From assembly GCA_009763385.1 (NCBI GenBank), contig CM019824.1, positions 112,672,660-112,736,659 on the forward strand: DNA of 64,000 bases, in the 5' to 3' direction. Position 1 is the stretch's first letter, and each line of letters begins with the position of its first letter. The stretch comes from Coix lacryma-jobi var. lacryma-jobi (Eukaryota > Streptophyta > Magnoliopsida > Poales > Poaceae). The translations under genes were made by a program, and so were the position numbers. Shown one piece after another: positions 10,736 through 21,972 of this stretch. A model generated the notes under the pieces. It searched no databases. It was not told the DNA's origin and saw only the letters and a list, made by a program, of their open reading frames with translations.

Positions 10736-12733
10736 TGCGGATACATGGGTGTATGCCGAGTCTCTGTGTGATGAGTGATTGTCAACGGAGATGATGCGCA
10801 TGTTCTTTGGTTGTGTTGTGCAGGTGTCGAGCACGGAGACAGTGATCGATGCGGGTGAAGGTCAAGTTGCGACGTGCCGTGCCGACGGACCGGGGCGATG
10901 AAGGATGGCGTGCGTGCGGCGGACGTGCCATGCCGATGTATCGGACGGTGAAGGGCGGACGTGGACTTGGACTGATGGACTGGAGGCCGGAGGATCAGCT
11001 GTGGTGGCTGGCAGCCTGCGACAGCGACAAGCGGAGAAGTGCGATCATGTCGGTGGAAGGGGTGCACAGGCGGTGCATCCCCTCTACGACGCCGGTTTGT
11101 TGGTAGAGCCCGGGAAAAACCAACGGTGGACGGTTTCCAGGTTTGGGCCTCAAAACCTGGGTGCTGGGTTTCCAGGTTGAGCCACAAAACCTGGGCGCGA
11201 CGGTTTCCAGGTTGAGCCTCAAAACCTGGGCGTGGGCCGGTTTCCGAGTTTGGGCCTCAAAACTCGGGCGCTGAGGGTTTCCGAGTTTGGGCCACAAAAC
11301 TCGGGCTGGAGGCTGGTTTCCCGGTTTGGGCCTCAAAACCGGGGGCTGATGGAAAAGGCTGGTTTCCCGGTTTGGGCCACAAAACCGGGGGAGCAGAGTG
11401 GTGGCGGCACGTGGCGGCGATCTGAAGGTTGCGTGGAGGCAACGCGGAAGACCGTGCGGGCGTGGCCGTCGGATCTACCTACCACCAGCGGGTGGACTAG
11501 AATAGCCTTAGGGTTAGGCTGGTCCGCTCTGTAAATACAGTAGTGAGGGGTAGAGTAGGAAATAGACTTAGTCTAGGTTAGTATAAGTAGTCCAGGGGAG
11601 ACACCCTCCTCCCCATCTCAGTTAGCGCAGTCTTTTGCTTCCTAGCACCTAGGGTTTCCACTCTCCCATCCCCTGCTTTAGCTAGTTGAGATCCGCAGAG
11701 AGACTCCACTCTGTGTACTGTTGATTCGAGGAAGTGAGGCCGTATCCTCACCTTGGATCCCATCTCTTGGTGTCAATTCGCGTTTTGATTTCATGTTCAT
11801 CATGTTCTTCGCGGATTGCTTTGTGCCTTGAGTTTTCCCGTCGCTTGATCTTTGTGCTCGGTTCATCTTTTACGATTCCGTTTGAACTGAGTTGCTCTAG
11901 ATCGTGAGGCACTTCTTTCCACCGAAAGAAATCATCTCTAACCTCACGGTCTAGGAGATCGATCAAGTTTTAGTTTCGGGTCTCTTTTTCTTCTTTCCCC
12001 CGAATTCCTTCGATTCACCGATTTGGAGTTAGGTTCGAGCCATGATCTCTTAGAGATAGCTCACTAACCTCCTTGTGACTCCTCAGATCGAATCCCAAGC
12101 CTAGAGCACTTGACTCGGAGGAGATCGGGTTGAATCGCCGGAGTTTCAGTGCAGTCGCGGGGTGACCGGACGCTCTGTCGGGCTGACCGGACGCACGCTT
12201 TCAGAGTCCGGTCGTTGAGCACGGCGCCAAGCTTTTCTGCGTACTGACCGGACGCTCTCGACCGGACGCTCTGTTTGCATTTCGACCGGACGCTACGCTT
12301 GCACTGTTCCTGGCTTTGTCGGTTTCGACCGGACGCACTGTACACGACCGGACGCTCCGTACTCGTGAGTCCGGTCGCGAACAGTAAGGTTCCAGAGCCG
12401 ATTTTGGACGACCGGACGCGTCCGGTCTCTGCTGACCGGACGCTGGCCAGAGTCCGGTCGTAGCTGTTTCGCGCCGATTCGTTCGCGGTTCGTTCGTTCG
12501 TCAACGGTTTCGAGTTCCGTCTTTTGGGTTGGCTTTCTAGGGTTGTCTAGTGTCCCGCTGTGCTTCTAGGAAGCATCCACCCTACATCTAGGGTCGTGGA
12601 CACTTGTCGGCTCTAGGGTTTGCATTTGGGGTTGAGTTTGGGACAGTGGCATCTAGTTTCCGCAAGGAAATTTTAAAGCTCCCATTCACCCCCCCCCCCT
12701 CTGGTCGCTTTCGGGTAGCTTCTCGGTCCTTCA
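10736..12733 (+). repeat. 3' LTR of Copia-A
   Basis: This 1998-bp copy of the 5' LTR has a palindrome array at 11137-11391, a TATA-like box at 11582-11589 and a GACCGGAC array at 12164-12461. It is followed by the target duplication GACGT. Differences from the 5' LTR cluster in its first 180 bp and are largely 1-nt indels. Confidence 0.96.
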
Positions 12734-12738
12734 GACGT

Positions 12739-14308
12739 CGACGGCTCGGATGATGACTCCCCTTGCTCAAGTGATGACGAGTTCGAGAAGAAGAAGAGGA
12801 TCGAGGACAAGCTGAACGGTCTCTGCTTCTTCGCCGACGACGACGGCCTCTGCACCATGGTCCTTGGTGATGAGGTCGATGGCAAGCTGGAGGACACCCC
12901 TCGGAACGACGACGATGACGACACCTCTCAGGTATCTCTCACTCACGACGAGCTTTCTGCTGAGGTCGAGAAGCTTACTGCCGCCTTGCTTAGTCAAGAT
13001 AAGTTGCTTAGGCGTGCTGCTAGAGAGTGCAAGGAGTTTAGGCAGAAGTGGGAGGACACGGTGAGGGAGCTTGAGTTCGCTAAGTCCACCGTGGTCGTGG
13101 CTGAGGAGGCTGAGTGTGAGATGTGCACCAAGCACATGACTGACCTTCTCACCTTGAGAGGTAAGTATGCTGCTTTGGTTGGAGAGGTGGATGAGCTCCG
13201 GGCTAGACCCCTGTTGTTGGGTGCGTGCAAGTCTTGTCCAGTCTTGCAAACCGAGTTGGCAGAGAAGGATGCCAAGATTGAGTCTCTTGAGAAGGCCAGC
13301 TCGGGTAGCACTTGTGTGACTAGGTGCGCTTTATGTGAGGGTTTGGAGATGGAGATCTCTAATGTGAAGCATGACAAGATGCAAATCGAGGAGGAAAACA
13401 CATACCTTCGGACCATCTTGTCATGGGTGTCTAGCGGTGAGCCACAGCTCGGGATGATGATCTCCCAATTCAAGCGAGCTGCTGGAGGTCCTGGTGTAGG
13501 CTTTGCTCCGGGCATTGATGTTTCTGTTTTTGGGAAGATTGGAGAGCCGAGTGGTTTGAACCCAAGTGAGAAGCCCAACTCCACCACTACTCCCAAACTT
13601 ACCAAGCTTCCACCCAAAGAGCCTCTCAAGCCTAACACCAAGGATGGGGTGTTTGAAGAACCTCCACGAGCTCCACCCAAGAACCAGTAATGGGCTCCTA
13701 AACCCAATCACCTGAAAAACAAGCTGGACACAATGCCACCTATCCAGGAGAAGCTTATGCCATAAAAGAGCAAAGTGATCCACACCCACAACCGTGTGTA
13801 CCAACAACCCCCTTTGGGAGCGGTGAGGTACCATTGTGAGCACTGTGGAAGAGATGGACACTTGAGTGAGTTCTGCTTTCGGCGCAAAAGAGAGGCGTGT
13901 CGTGCAAAGGAGATGAACAACACGGACATGTACCATCCTTTCCATGATGTACATGTGCCTAATGTTCAGAGGCGTGATGTTAGGCCTAGAGGTGCAGAAC
14001 CTCAAGTTCCTAGGCCTAGGCAGCGGAGAGGACGTGCCCGGCGGGAGCCTGCAGTTGTAGGCTATGGACCCCGTGGCGGTGGCTTTGTAGTTGAGCATTT
14101 TCCTCCACCGCGTTTTGAGTATCGCGATGGACGCTCCTCCCTTAGCGAACCACGTTTTCCTCAACGTGGTGATCGTTCTTCTCGTAGGCGTGCTAGGAAT
14201 GGTTTTTCTGCTAACCGTTCTTTTGAGCAGCCGGCCCAACACTGGTATTCTCCATACTTCACTAACCCCAGTGTTGGCCCGTATGCTCACCCTATGTCTT
14301 TTTATTGA
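12739..14308 (+). pseudogene. gag: Copia-B gag, 3' part (coiled coil, second zinc knuckle, basic tail)
   Basis: Continuation of gag 50-1098 after Copia-A. An acidic Asp-rich segment leads into a coiled coil (about 12950-13480) with three CXXC motifs (CEMC, CKSC, CALC), a Pro/Lys linker, a second CX2CX4HX4C knuckle (CEHCGRDGHLSEFC, ~13834-13875) and an Arg/Gly-rich tail. The frame ends at TGA 14306-14308 after MSFY, the same end as in the sister copies. In-frame TAA codons at 13688-13690 and about 13762 interrupt it. Two well separated knuckles are unusual for a copia gag, but this arrangement is shared by all three copies here. Confidence 0.9.
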
Positions 14309-14313
14309 TGTAG

Positions 14314-15386
14314 GTAAAACGATTGGAGAACGTTTGGTTGGTGGATTCCGGGTGTTCGAGGCACATGACCGGAAACGCCAAGTGGTTCTCCAGTCTTAGT
14401 CCAGTCGCCGGAAAGGAGTTTATCACCTTCGGCGACAACAGCAAAGGTAAGGTGCTGTCTCGTGGGTCTATGCAAGTTAATGAGCACTTTGTGTTGCGCG
14501 ATGTTGCTCTTGTCTCTAACTTGCATTTTAACCTTCTTTCTGTTTCGCAACTTTTCGATGATGACTATGAGATTCGTTTTAAACCGAATCTCAGTCGTAT
14601 TTTGGATCCTCAGGGCAATCTTGTTTGTGTGACTTCGCCCTTTGGGAAAGTCTTTCGTGCGGATTTCTCGGAGTCGTTTGGAATTTCTCGTTGTCTTTTG
14701 GTTGGACCTTCCTCCTCTGATCTTTGGAAGTGGCATAGGAGACTTGGTCACCTGAGCTTCGACTTGCTTGCAAGGCTTAGCTCACTTGGCCTAATCCGAG
14801 GATTGCCCAAGTTATCCATGGAGAAGGATCTTGTTTGCCATTCTTGTAGACATGGGAAGATGTTTGCCGCTCCCCACCATCCAGTGACTCAGGTCATGAC
14901 CAAGCACCCTGGAGAGCTTTTGCACATGGACCTTGTTGGTCCGGCTCGGGTGAGCTCGGTTGGGGGGGAAGTGGTATGTGCTTGTTGTTGTTGATGATTT
15001 TTCGAGATATTCGTGGGTCTTCTTTTTAGCTGAGAAGACCGAGACTTTCTCCTTTGCTCGCAATCTGATTTTGCGTCTTCAGAACGAGTTCCCTTTGAAC
15101 TCGATGCGAGCTATTAGGAGTGATAATGGTTCCGAATTCAAGAATTCGGATTTTGAGAAGTTTTGTAACTCTCTGGGTTTAGAGCATCAGTTTTCTTCTC
15201 CCTACACACCACCACAGAATAGTGTTGTAGAGAGGAAGAATCGGACCCTTGTAGAGATGGCCAGGACGATGCTCGATGAGCATAGGACTCCTAGGCGATA
15301 TTGGACCGAAGCTATGAGCACTGCATGCTACATTTCCAATCGCATTTTTCTCCGAGCTTTCTTGAAAAAGACTTCTTATGAGTTGC
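14314..15386 (+). pseudogene. pol: Copia-B pol, 5' part (protease and integrase), interrupted by Gypsy-D
   Basis: The frame opens just after TAG 14311-14313. Protease (DSGCSRHMTG, ~14344), the HHCC region (HRRLGH to CHSC, ~14730-14860) and the integrase core (MDLVGP, SDNGSEF, VVERKNRTL) are legible. A G-run at ~14961-14967 shifts the frame. The gene stops at the gypsy insertion inside a YELL codon series, and the next codons continue at 24824. Confidence 0.92.
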
Positions 15387-16644
15387 TGTTGGTATAAATT
15401 AATGCACACTCTACTTTATCCGCAAGCGCACAGATAAAATCTACCGATGTAGCACTTCACCGGAGTAACCCATTTTTAATATCGAACCCAAAGGAACGGA
15501 TAGCGATGAGTCTCAAGTGTATAACCCCTGAGTAACTAACAAGGACGGAGAAGCTAAAAGTGTAGAGGGGATCACTAAGGTTATCTAAATCCAACTTAAG
15601 AGTGATATGTTTATTATTCTTAATGGGGAAGTTGTCATAAAAGGTCACAACAGAGTATGATTCTTTTATGCAAATGTATAATCCTACCGAGCCTACACAC
15701 GGGTAAGTGGACTATAGAAGAATCAACAAGGCTATAAGAGTCACCCTTGCGAACAACCACTTCTACCGACGTTATAGGAGGTAAATATGAGCTATCAAGT
15801 CTAAGCACCACGCTTATACTATCCAACTACTCTAACTCTAGAGCGACTAGAATTAAAGTACTCAAAAGAGAGTCATAAACCTTAAGAGCAATAAGAACAA
15901 TAGCTCAAACTTAAATATAGATGTCGATTACCGAAACAATCGTTGAAGCAAGTCGATGAAGAACTTGAATCCACAGGTACAAGATGAAGAAGTTGATTTG
16001 ACAGGCCGGAGCTTCCTCTTGATCTCTTCCTCTCTCTCTCTCTCTCTCTCTTCTAGTTCTACATAAGACTAGGTTCTAATCCTACTAGAGGGGTATCTAG
16101 TCTTCTACTTGAAAGCTAACTCCTGAAGTCTCTTCTAGGGTTTCTAGTTGAAGCGTAGTCTTCTGAAGAGGGACCTTCTGTCTGACCTGGGGCTCAGGGG
16201 CCTATTTATATAGCCCTGAGGGATCAACCGTGGCCCTTGGATCAAACCGACTTGAGGTACGGTCGAGATGCATCCTGGAGGTCGGTGGAAGTAGCTTGCA
16301 GAAGACGAAAGCGCGGGGCCTCCGTGGCCGACCGACCGGTGGGCCCTGTGGGACCGGTCGGTCCCACAGGTAAGCCTCCTGTGGTGCCCTTCGTTGTGGT
16401 GTTTTCTTACGTCCTCTGGAGTCTTCTAGAAGTATCCTGACTTGGCGAATGCGTTATCTCCCGTCGGTTTCCTTCTAGGGGAAGGAATCGAGGGCTGTTT
16501 CCTGGTTTAGTCCCTGCGGATTCATAATTCACCAAAACTCGTGGAATTCATTAGTTTTAATCCCTATACTAAGGTGGAGTATATATATTCATCCATTTTC
16601 ATGCTTAATTGACCTTTAATAATAAGAGTTAATTAGTGTCATCA
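15387..16644 (-). repeat. 3' LTR of Gypsy-D (left end on plus strand)
   Basis: This 1258-bp LTR has a minus-strand TATA box (TATATAAATA, 16203-16212) and a (TC)n run near 16031-16050. It contains the palindromic ACCGGT/ACCGGTCGGT motif at about 16330-16360. The plus-strand 67-codon ORF within it is repeated in the other LTR and reads through these motifs; it is not taken as a gene. Confidence 0.93.
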
Positions 16645-16660
16645 AGCTCCCCCACACTTA
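16645..16660 (-). other. Polypurine tract of Gypsy-D
   Basis: On the minus strand TAAGTGTGGGGGAGCT directly precedes the 3' LTR. A near copy, TAAGTGTGGGGGAG, lies upstream at 17759-17773 and could act as a second plus-strand priming site. Confidence 0.85.
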
Positions 16661-17963
16661 GACTTTTACTCGTCCTCGATAAAAGGTTGGATCATAAGAT
16701 AACAAACATTAAGCTTTTCTGTGTTTTACCATAAAACCTTTAGAAGTTGGAGAATAGAACAGTTGAAACAGATCACCCTTTCCTTTTAGCATAAGACATT
16801 GGAGTTTTCAGAGTTTTGAAACAAGTCATAGCTTTCCTTCTCCTTTTGTAGCACTTCAATTTCTTACCAAAGCTTTTTATTTATGTGAAACAGTTTTATG
16901 TTACTAAGTCAATGGAGAAAAACACTATACTCTTCGATCAAGACATTTAATCTTTTTAAACTTTGTCACTCTTACTGGCATATTGCAATTAGAGGGACCA
17001 TGGGCTATCTTCTTTTTCTCTTTATCATATTTTTATCATAATACTTTTTCTTTTTCTATTTTTCTTTTGAGGTATGTCGGACACTTGTCCATTTTTCTTT
17101 CCTCATACTTTTTGCATAGCCCATGCCTCTAATACAATACTACTTCGGAAGAGTGAATCTTTCTTCATTTGTAAGGATCTCAATCTTCAGAGCATAATAA
17201 ATTTCTCAACAAAGAACTCAGTATTAAAGTAAACAATAATTGATTGATGTCTTTGGCATGTAACTTATTTACTACAAAGGAGAAGTGTTGCTAATCTCTT
17301 TTTTTAACTTTACAAGTAAAATTCTCCAATGCTCACACTTTAAGAATTGAGTTCTCATTATTCTCTATCATATTCCACAACAACTCTAGATAATATGGGT
17401 TTCTTTAAATAGAACAGGGTTTTTCAGAAAAGGTGTCGTGAGATTCTATGAGTATGAGTCTATCCAAACTTCTTCCTCTTTCTTTTTTTTAATTAAAGTT
17501 CATGAACTACAAGAATATGATTTTAATTTGAACAGAAGCTTAAACATCAGAAAATAGAGTGTAGTAGTTGCGTACCGATCCGTGGACAAAGGAGAAGGCA
17601 AGAGGGGTCAACCCCTGACCGACCGGTGGGGTCCACCAACCGGTCAGTTGGGCTTAGGGCCCAACCGTGGCCTACTTCGTGGTACGTGATCTTGGTAACG
17701 TTGTCTTCTATTCCATGCAGTTTTCGCGATCGTTTTTCGGTAATTCTGTCGTCATCTTCTCCCCCACACTTATTTTCTGTTTTCTGCTAATCACAACATG
17801 TGGAGACAAGACATATATCCAAAATAATAATATAAAAGATAACTAAAACTTTATTGATATTTAAGGCACTTTTATTACACACCGAATTTAACTAAACAGA
17901 AACTCTTAACGACTCAACCACGAGACTCTGCAAACACGAGTGCCTTATCAAACTATCGACGAA
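16661..17963 (-). other. AT-rich non-coding 3' region of Gypsy-D
   Basis: No credible ORF was seen. The stretch is rich in A/T runs, with T-rich plus-strand blocks near 17010-17090 and 17480-17490. It carries a second polypurine-like tract (17759-17773) and an ACCGGT-type palindrome pair (about 17615-17645). Such long 3' regions are common in Athila/Tat elements. Confidence 0.75.
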
Positions 17964-18614
17964 CTATTCTTGCTTCTCTCCCTCGAGTAGATTTCCTAGC
18001 GTAGAGGCTACACTGACGACCTTATCCTTCAAGCTAATGTGTTTAGTTACATATTTGTGCATCGTATCGGCCATCTTTTTCGTAGTCTTGGCTAGCGAGG
18101 CGTATCTCTGCTTGAGCTCTAAATTGTCTCTCTCAAGATCTTCAATTCTATCTCTGAGACGATCTAACTGGGTGGTCCTCTTGCGTTTGGCTGCGGTATT
18201 AGGAGTGGTGGGTGCCCTGGTCACTGGTGGAGTGACCTTGATCTGTTTAGGGTGACCACGAACTCCCTCAAAGCGCGGGCGCGGATTTTCAGATGTGTAT
18301 CTTACGACAGTGGGTTCTCCAAGCTTGTTCGTCTTCAGCCCGACGAGTGTCTCATTAGGCCTAGGAGGAAGGAGCGGGATCTCTTTGGTGACGGAGAAAG
18401 TCAGAAGTCTTCTCGCCGACACCGCTTGAGCGTAGAAAGCTTGCTGACAATGCGACGAGGTTCCTTCAGGCGGGATCGTATCAACGGGTGTAGGCGAGTC
18501 GACAAGAGCGATCTCCTTGGATGGTGTTACGGCGAGGTCCTTAGATGCGGTGACGACAAGAGCCATCGAGTCGTCAGCGGGTTCGTTGAGGTCGATCCTT
18601 GGATAGGAGGCCAT
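17964..18614 (-). CDS. Extra ORF downstream of pol in Gypsy-D: basic patch plus coiled coil
   Basis: The complete 216-codon ORF is in the same sense as gag-pol, between the integrase end (18991) and the polypurine tract. The N-terminal ~90 residues are acidic/Pro-rich. A basic Lys/Arg patch (AAKRKRTTQ) near residue 142 resembles a nuclear localisation signal. It is followed by a heptad-like helix (LDRLRDRIEDLERDNLELK) and a further helical C-terminus. No signal peptide or membrane segment is apparent, so it does not look like an envelope protein. Athila elements often carry an env-like ORF in this position, and Tat elements have additional ORFs whose role is unclear. It is intact although the pol frame has three stops. 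Function is unknown; a particle, nuclear-entry or regulatory protein is possible. Confidence 0.65.
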   Translation of the reverse strand: MASYPRIDLNEPADDSMALVVTASKDLAVTPSKEIALVDSPTPVDTIPPEGTSSHCQQAFYAQAVSARRLLTFSVTKEIPLLPPRPNETLVGLKTNKLGEPTVVRYTSENPRPRFEGVRGHPKQIKVTPPVTRAPTTPNTAAKRKRTTQLDRLRDRIEDLERDNLELKQRYASLAKTTKKMADTMHKYVTKHISLKDKVVSVASTLGNLLEGEKQE

Positions 18615-18990
18615 TAGTGCTAGTGGGAGGAGAGCTTTGTTGCTGCTGGTTTTCTGGGAGAGGTTGCAATGAATCTAGAGGCAGGCCTGGGGCTAGTTTT
18701 ATAGCTGAGGAAGCTTGAATGATAGGCATGATAGGCTCGTTACCAGGTTTATCGATTCTACGGATCAGGTTACCAGAATGGGTACGAGAAAGAGTCGGGA
18801 CACATAACGAAAGAAGGAAGAGGGTGAGGGGCCTCTAGGGCAGACCGGTCGGTCTCCCTAGGAGACCGGTCGGTCCCTGCCTGTGGGATCTCGCGGGTCC
18901 GTCGCTCGTGGTGTCTTTAAACTTGATCCTAAGCCCAGAAAATATATCCCCGATGTGCGAACTTATCGGAAAAATGACGATGGTGTAAAT
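18615..18990 (-). other. Spacer between integrase and extra ORF of Gypsy-D
   Basis: This 376-bp stretch has no ORF. It holds two ACCGGTCGGT palindromes at about 18843-18880 (GACCGGTCGGTC and a near copy), the same motif that recurs in the LTRs and at 17615-17645. It could be the leader of a subgenomic message for the extra ORF, but no promoter is evident. Confidence 0.55.
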
Positions 18991-20019
18991 CTATGGGATA
19001 ATGAAGAATTGGATGACATCCAACTCTTCAGGACTCTTTTCAGGTTCTAGAAAAATCTTAAGACGTTGTCCGTTTACCTTGAATAACGTACCTTCGTCAT
19101 TTTGAAGTGTAATGGCTCCATGTGATGAAGTGGCTACCACCGTGAAAGGTCCTTCCCATTTGCTTCGTAGTTTTCCATGCCCGAACAATTTTACCCTGGA
19201 ATTAAAAAGTAATACCTTGTCTCCAGGAGTGAAGTTCTTCTTCTTGATTCTCTTGTCATGCCACCTCTTTGTTCTCTCTTTGTAGATCTTTGCGTTATGA
19301 TATGCTTTTTCGCGCCATTCGTCTAGTTCAGAGAGCTGCATTCTCCTCTTAACTCCGGCAGCTTCTAAGTCCATGCTCCATCTTTTGATTGCCCAGTGAG
19401 CCTTGAATTCTAACTCCACTGGTAAGTGACAAGTCTTTCCATAGACGAGTTGATATGGAGACATTCCCAATGGTGTTTTATAGGCAGTACGGTAAGCCCA
19501 CAGTGCCTCAGGTAGTCTATCTTTCCATTGTGTTCCCATCTCGTCAACTGTTTTCTGCAGAATATTCTTGATTTGCTTGTTTGATGTTTCTGCTTGGCTA
19601 CTTGTCTGAGGATGATAGGGAGTGGCAATATTGTGACGGATCCCATGATTTGTTAGATATTTATGGAAGCCTTTGTCAATGAAGTGGGTTCCTCCGTCAC
19701 TAATTACCATCATTGGCACTCCAAATCTTGGAAATATTATCTCCTCGAACATCCTCTAAGAGTTTCTTGCATTAGCAGACTTGCATGGCACTGCTTCGAC
19801 CCATTTTGAGACGTAGTCGACAGCAACTAGGATATACTCATGATTCCTTGATTTAGGGAATGGTCCCATGTAATCAATTCCCCAGACGTCGAAGAGCTCA
19901 ATCTGAAGGTTGTTAGTGAGTGGCATGGCATCTCTGGTGTTGATGCTGCCGTGCCTCTGACATGACCCACACCTCCAGACGAAGTCTTTTGTGTCTTGGT
20001 AAATAGTTGGCCAGAAAAA
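18991..20019 (-). pseudogene. int: Gypsy-D integrase
   Basis: The integrase of the gag-pol frame inserts element DNA into the genome. The zinc region starts in the preceding segment ([12 protein letters not shown]) and continues here with CGSCQRHG. The DDE core is legible: DYMGPF, SDGGTHF and the AETSNKQIK glutamate. A basic C-terminal domain with GDKVLLFNS and KLRSKWEGPF follows, the usual GPY/F-type end. TGA at 20020-20022 and TAG at 19756-19758 interrupt an otherwise unshifted frame, which ends at 18991. Single substitutions explain both stops. Confidence 0.93.
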
Positions 20020-21972
20020 TCAACTTTGCCAGATCTTCGCATGTGTTCGAAATGCCCCATAATGTCCTCCATATGGTGAAGAGTGACAGCGTTCAATAAT
20101 CTTGATTCCTTCTTCAGCTGGCACACATCTTCTGAGTAATCCATCAGAGCAAACTCTGAATAGATATGGATCATCCCATATGTGGATCCTGCTCTCGTAG
20201 ATTAGCTTCTTCTTATTTGCTCCTGGTGGTACATACCCTGCAACTATAAAATTGACAATATCTGCAGACCAGGGGTCAGATCTAGAGATTTGAAAGAGCA
20301 TGTCATCCCTGAGTGAGTCATTTATAGGCAATTCCTGCGGATTTTCAAAATACATTCTAGACAAGTGATCAGCTACAGAGTTTTCTACTCCTTTCTTATC
20401 TTTTATTTCTAAGTCAAATTCTTGGAGTAACAAAACCCATCTTATCAAGCGTGGCTTAGCATCTTTCTTAGTGAGCAGGTATTTTAGTGCAGCATGATCA
20501 GTAAAAACAATCACCTTTGATCCCACTAAATAAGATCTAAACTTGTCTATAGCAAAAACAACAGCCAGAAGTTCTTTTTCTGTAGTAGCATAATTAAGTT
20601 GAGGTCCAGTTAAAGTTTTGCTGGCATAAGCGACTGCATGATGCTTTTTATCTTTATATTGTCCTAGCACAGCTCCTACAGCAAAATCACTTGCATCACA
20701 CATGATCTCAAAAGGTAGAGACCAATCAGGAGGTTGAATGATAGGTGCAGAAGTAAGTGCTTTTTTAAGAGTGTTAAAAGATTCTAAACATGCATCATCA
20801 AATTCAAAAGGAACATCTTTGGCCAAAAGATTTGTAAGTGGTCTTGCAATGTAAGAAAAATCTTTTATAAACCTTCGGTAAAAACCAGCATGGCCAAGAA
20901 AACTTCGAATTCCTTTGACATTAATCGGTGGAGGCAAACGTTCAATTACTTCAATTTTAGCTTTGTCTACCTCAATTCCATGTTCAGATACTAAATGACC
21001 TAGCACTATGCCTTCTTTAACCATAAAATGACATTTTTCCCAATTAAGGACTAAGTGCTTTTCTTCACATCTTTGCAAAACCTTGTCTAAATTTTCAAGA
21101 CAATCATCAAAAGTTTTTTCATAAACAGAAAAGTCATCCATGAAAACTTCCATGATTTCTTCAATCATATCAGAAAATATAGACATCATGCATCTTTGAA
21201 AAGAAGCAGGTGCATTACATAATCCAAAAGACATTCGGCGGTAAGCATAAGTTCCGTATGGACATGTGAAAGTGGTTTTGCTTTGATCATCTGGATGGAT
21301 TGGGATTTGGTGATATCCAGAATATCCATCAAGAAAATAAAAGAAAGAGTGATTGGCTAACCGTTCTAACATTTCATCTATGAAAGGTAGCGGAAAGTGA
21401 TCTTTCTTAGTTGCCTTGTTGAGTTTTCTGTAATCAATGCACATTCTCCAACCAGTAACAGTTCTTTGTGGAATTAATTCATTCTTCTCATTCTTTACCA
21501 CAGTCATGCCTCTCTTTTTAGGCACAACTTGGACAGGGCTTACCCACTCACTGTGTGGCACAGGATAAATGATCTCGGCGTGCAAGAGTTTCAAAACCTC
21601 TTTCTTTACTACTTCTCTCATCGCATTGTTAAGCCTGCGTTGTGGCTCTCTGGATGGTGATATGTTAGGATCAGTAGGGATGCGATGGGTGCAGAAAGCA
21701 GGGTTGATTCCCTTTAAGTCATGGAGTGAATAGCCAAAGGCTGATTTATGCTTTTCTAAGACAGTGGTCAACCTAGAAGTTCGTTCCTGAGTAAGATTAT
21801 TATTTATGATTACAGGAGATTTAGGATCATTATTTAAGAAAGCATATCGAAGCCCAGAAGGTAAGGGTTTTAACTCTATGGGAGGTTTAGGAGGTTCTTC
21901 TAAGGAATCTAAAGGATCTGGATCAGGTGTGTTATCTTCTTCGTCAGTGAAGAACTGAGCATCTTCTTCATA
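20020..21972 (-). pseudogene. pol: Gypsy-D reverse transcriptase and RNase H
   Basis: The segment runs in the same frame as gag from just after TAA 21973-21975 to TGA 20020-20022. The RT core shows [49 protein letters not shown] and the catalytic FMDD box. The Ty3-type RNase H follows with [28 protein letters not shown] and [11 protein letters not shown]. The N-terminal part of the integrase zinc domain closes the segment. No frameshift was seen over about 650 codons. It is lost only through the flanking nonsense codons. Confidence 0.95.

Larger units (their letters stand above)
1099..12733 (+). mobile_element. Copia-A: complete Sirevirus-type Ty1/copia element nested in Copia-B gag
   Basis: LTRs at 1099-3102 and 10736-12733 both begin TGCGGATACA and end GGTCCTTCA. 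The 5-bp target duplication GACGT lies at 1094-1098 and 12734-12738. The primer site (3105-3116), gag (3166-5883), pol (5889-9077), 3' non-coding region and polypurine tract (10725-10734) are in the expected order. I count roughly eight differences between the two LTRs, several of them 1-nt indels, so the insertion is recent. Both genes nevertheless contain many frameshifts, so the copy as written cannot encode its own proteins. Confidence 0.96.

Noticed and set aside
16237..16440. 67-codon ORF present in both Gypsy-D LTRs
   Set aside because: Opposite strand to the element, inside LTR palindromes, no recognised motif.
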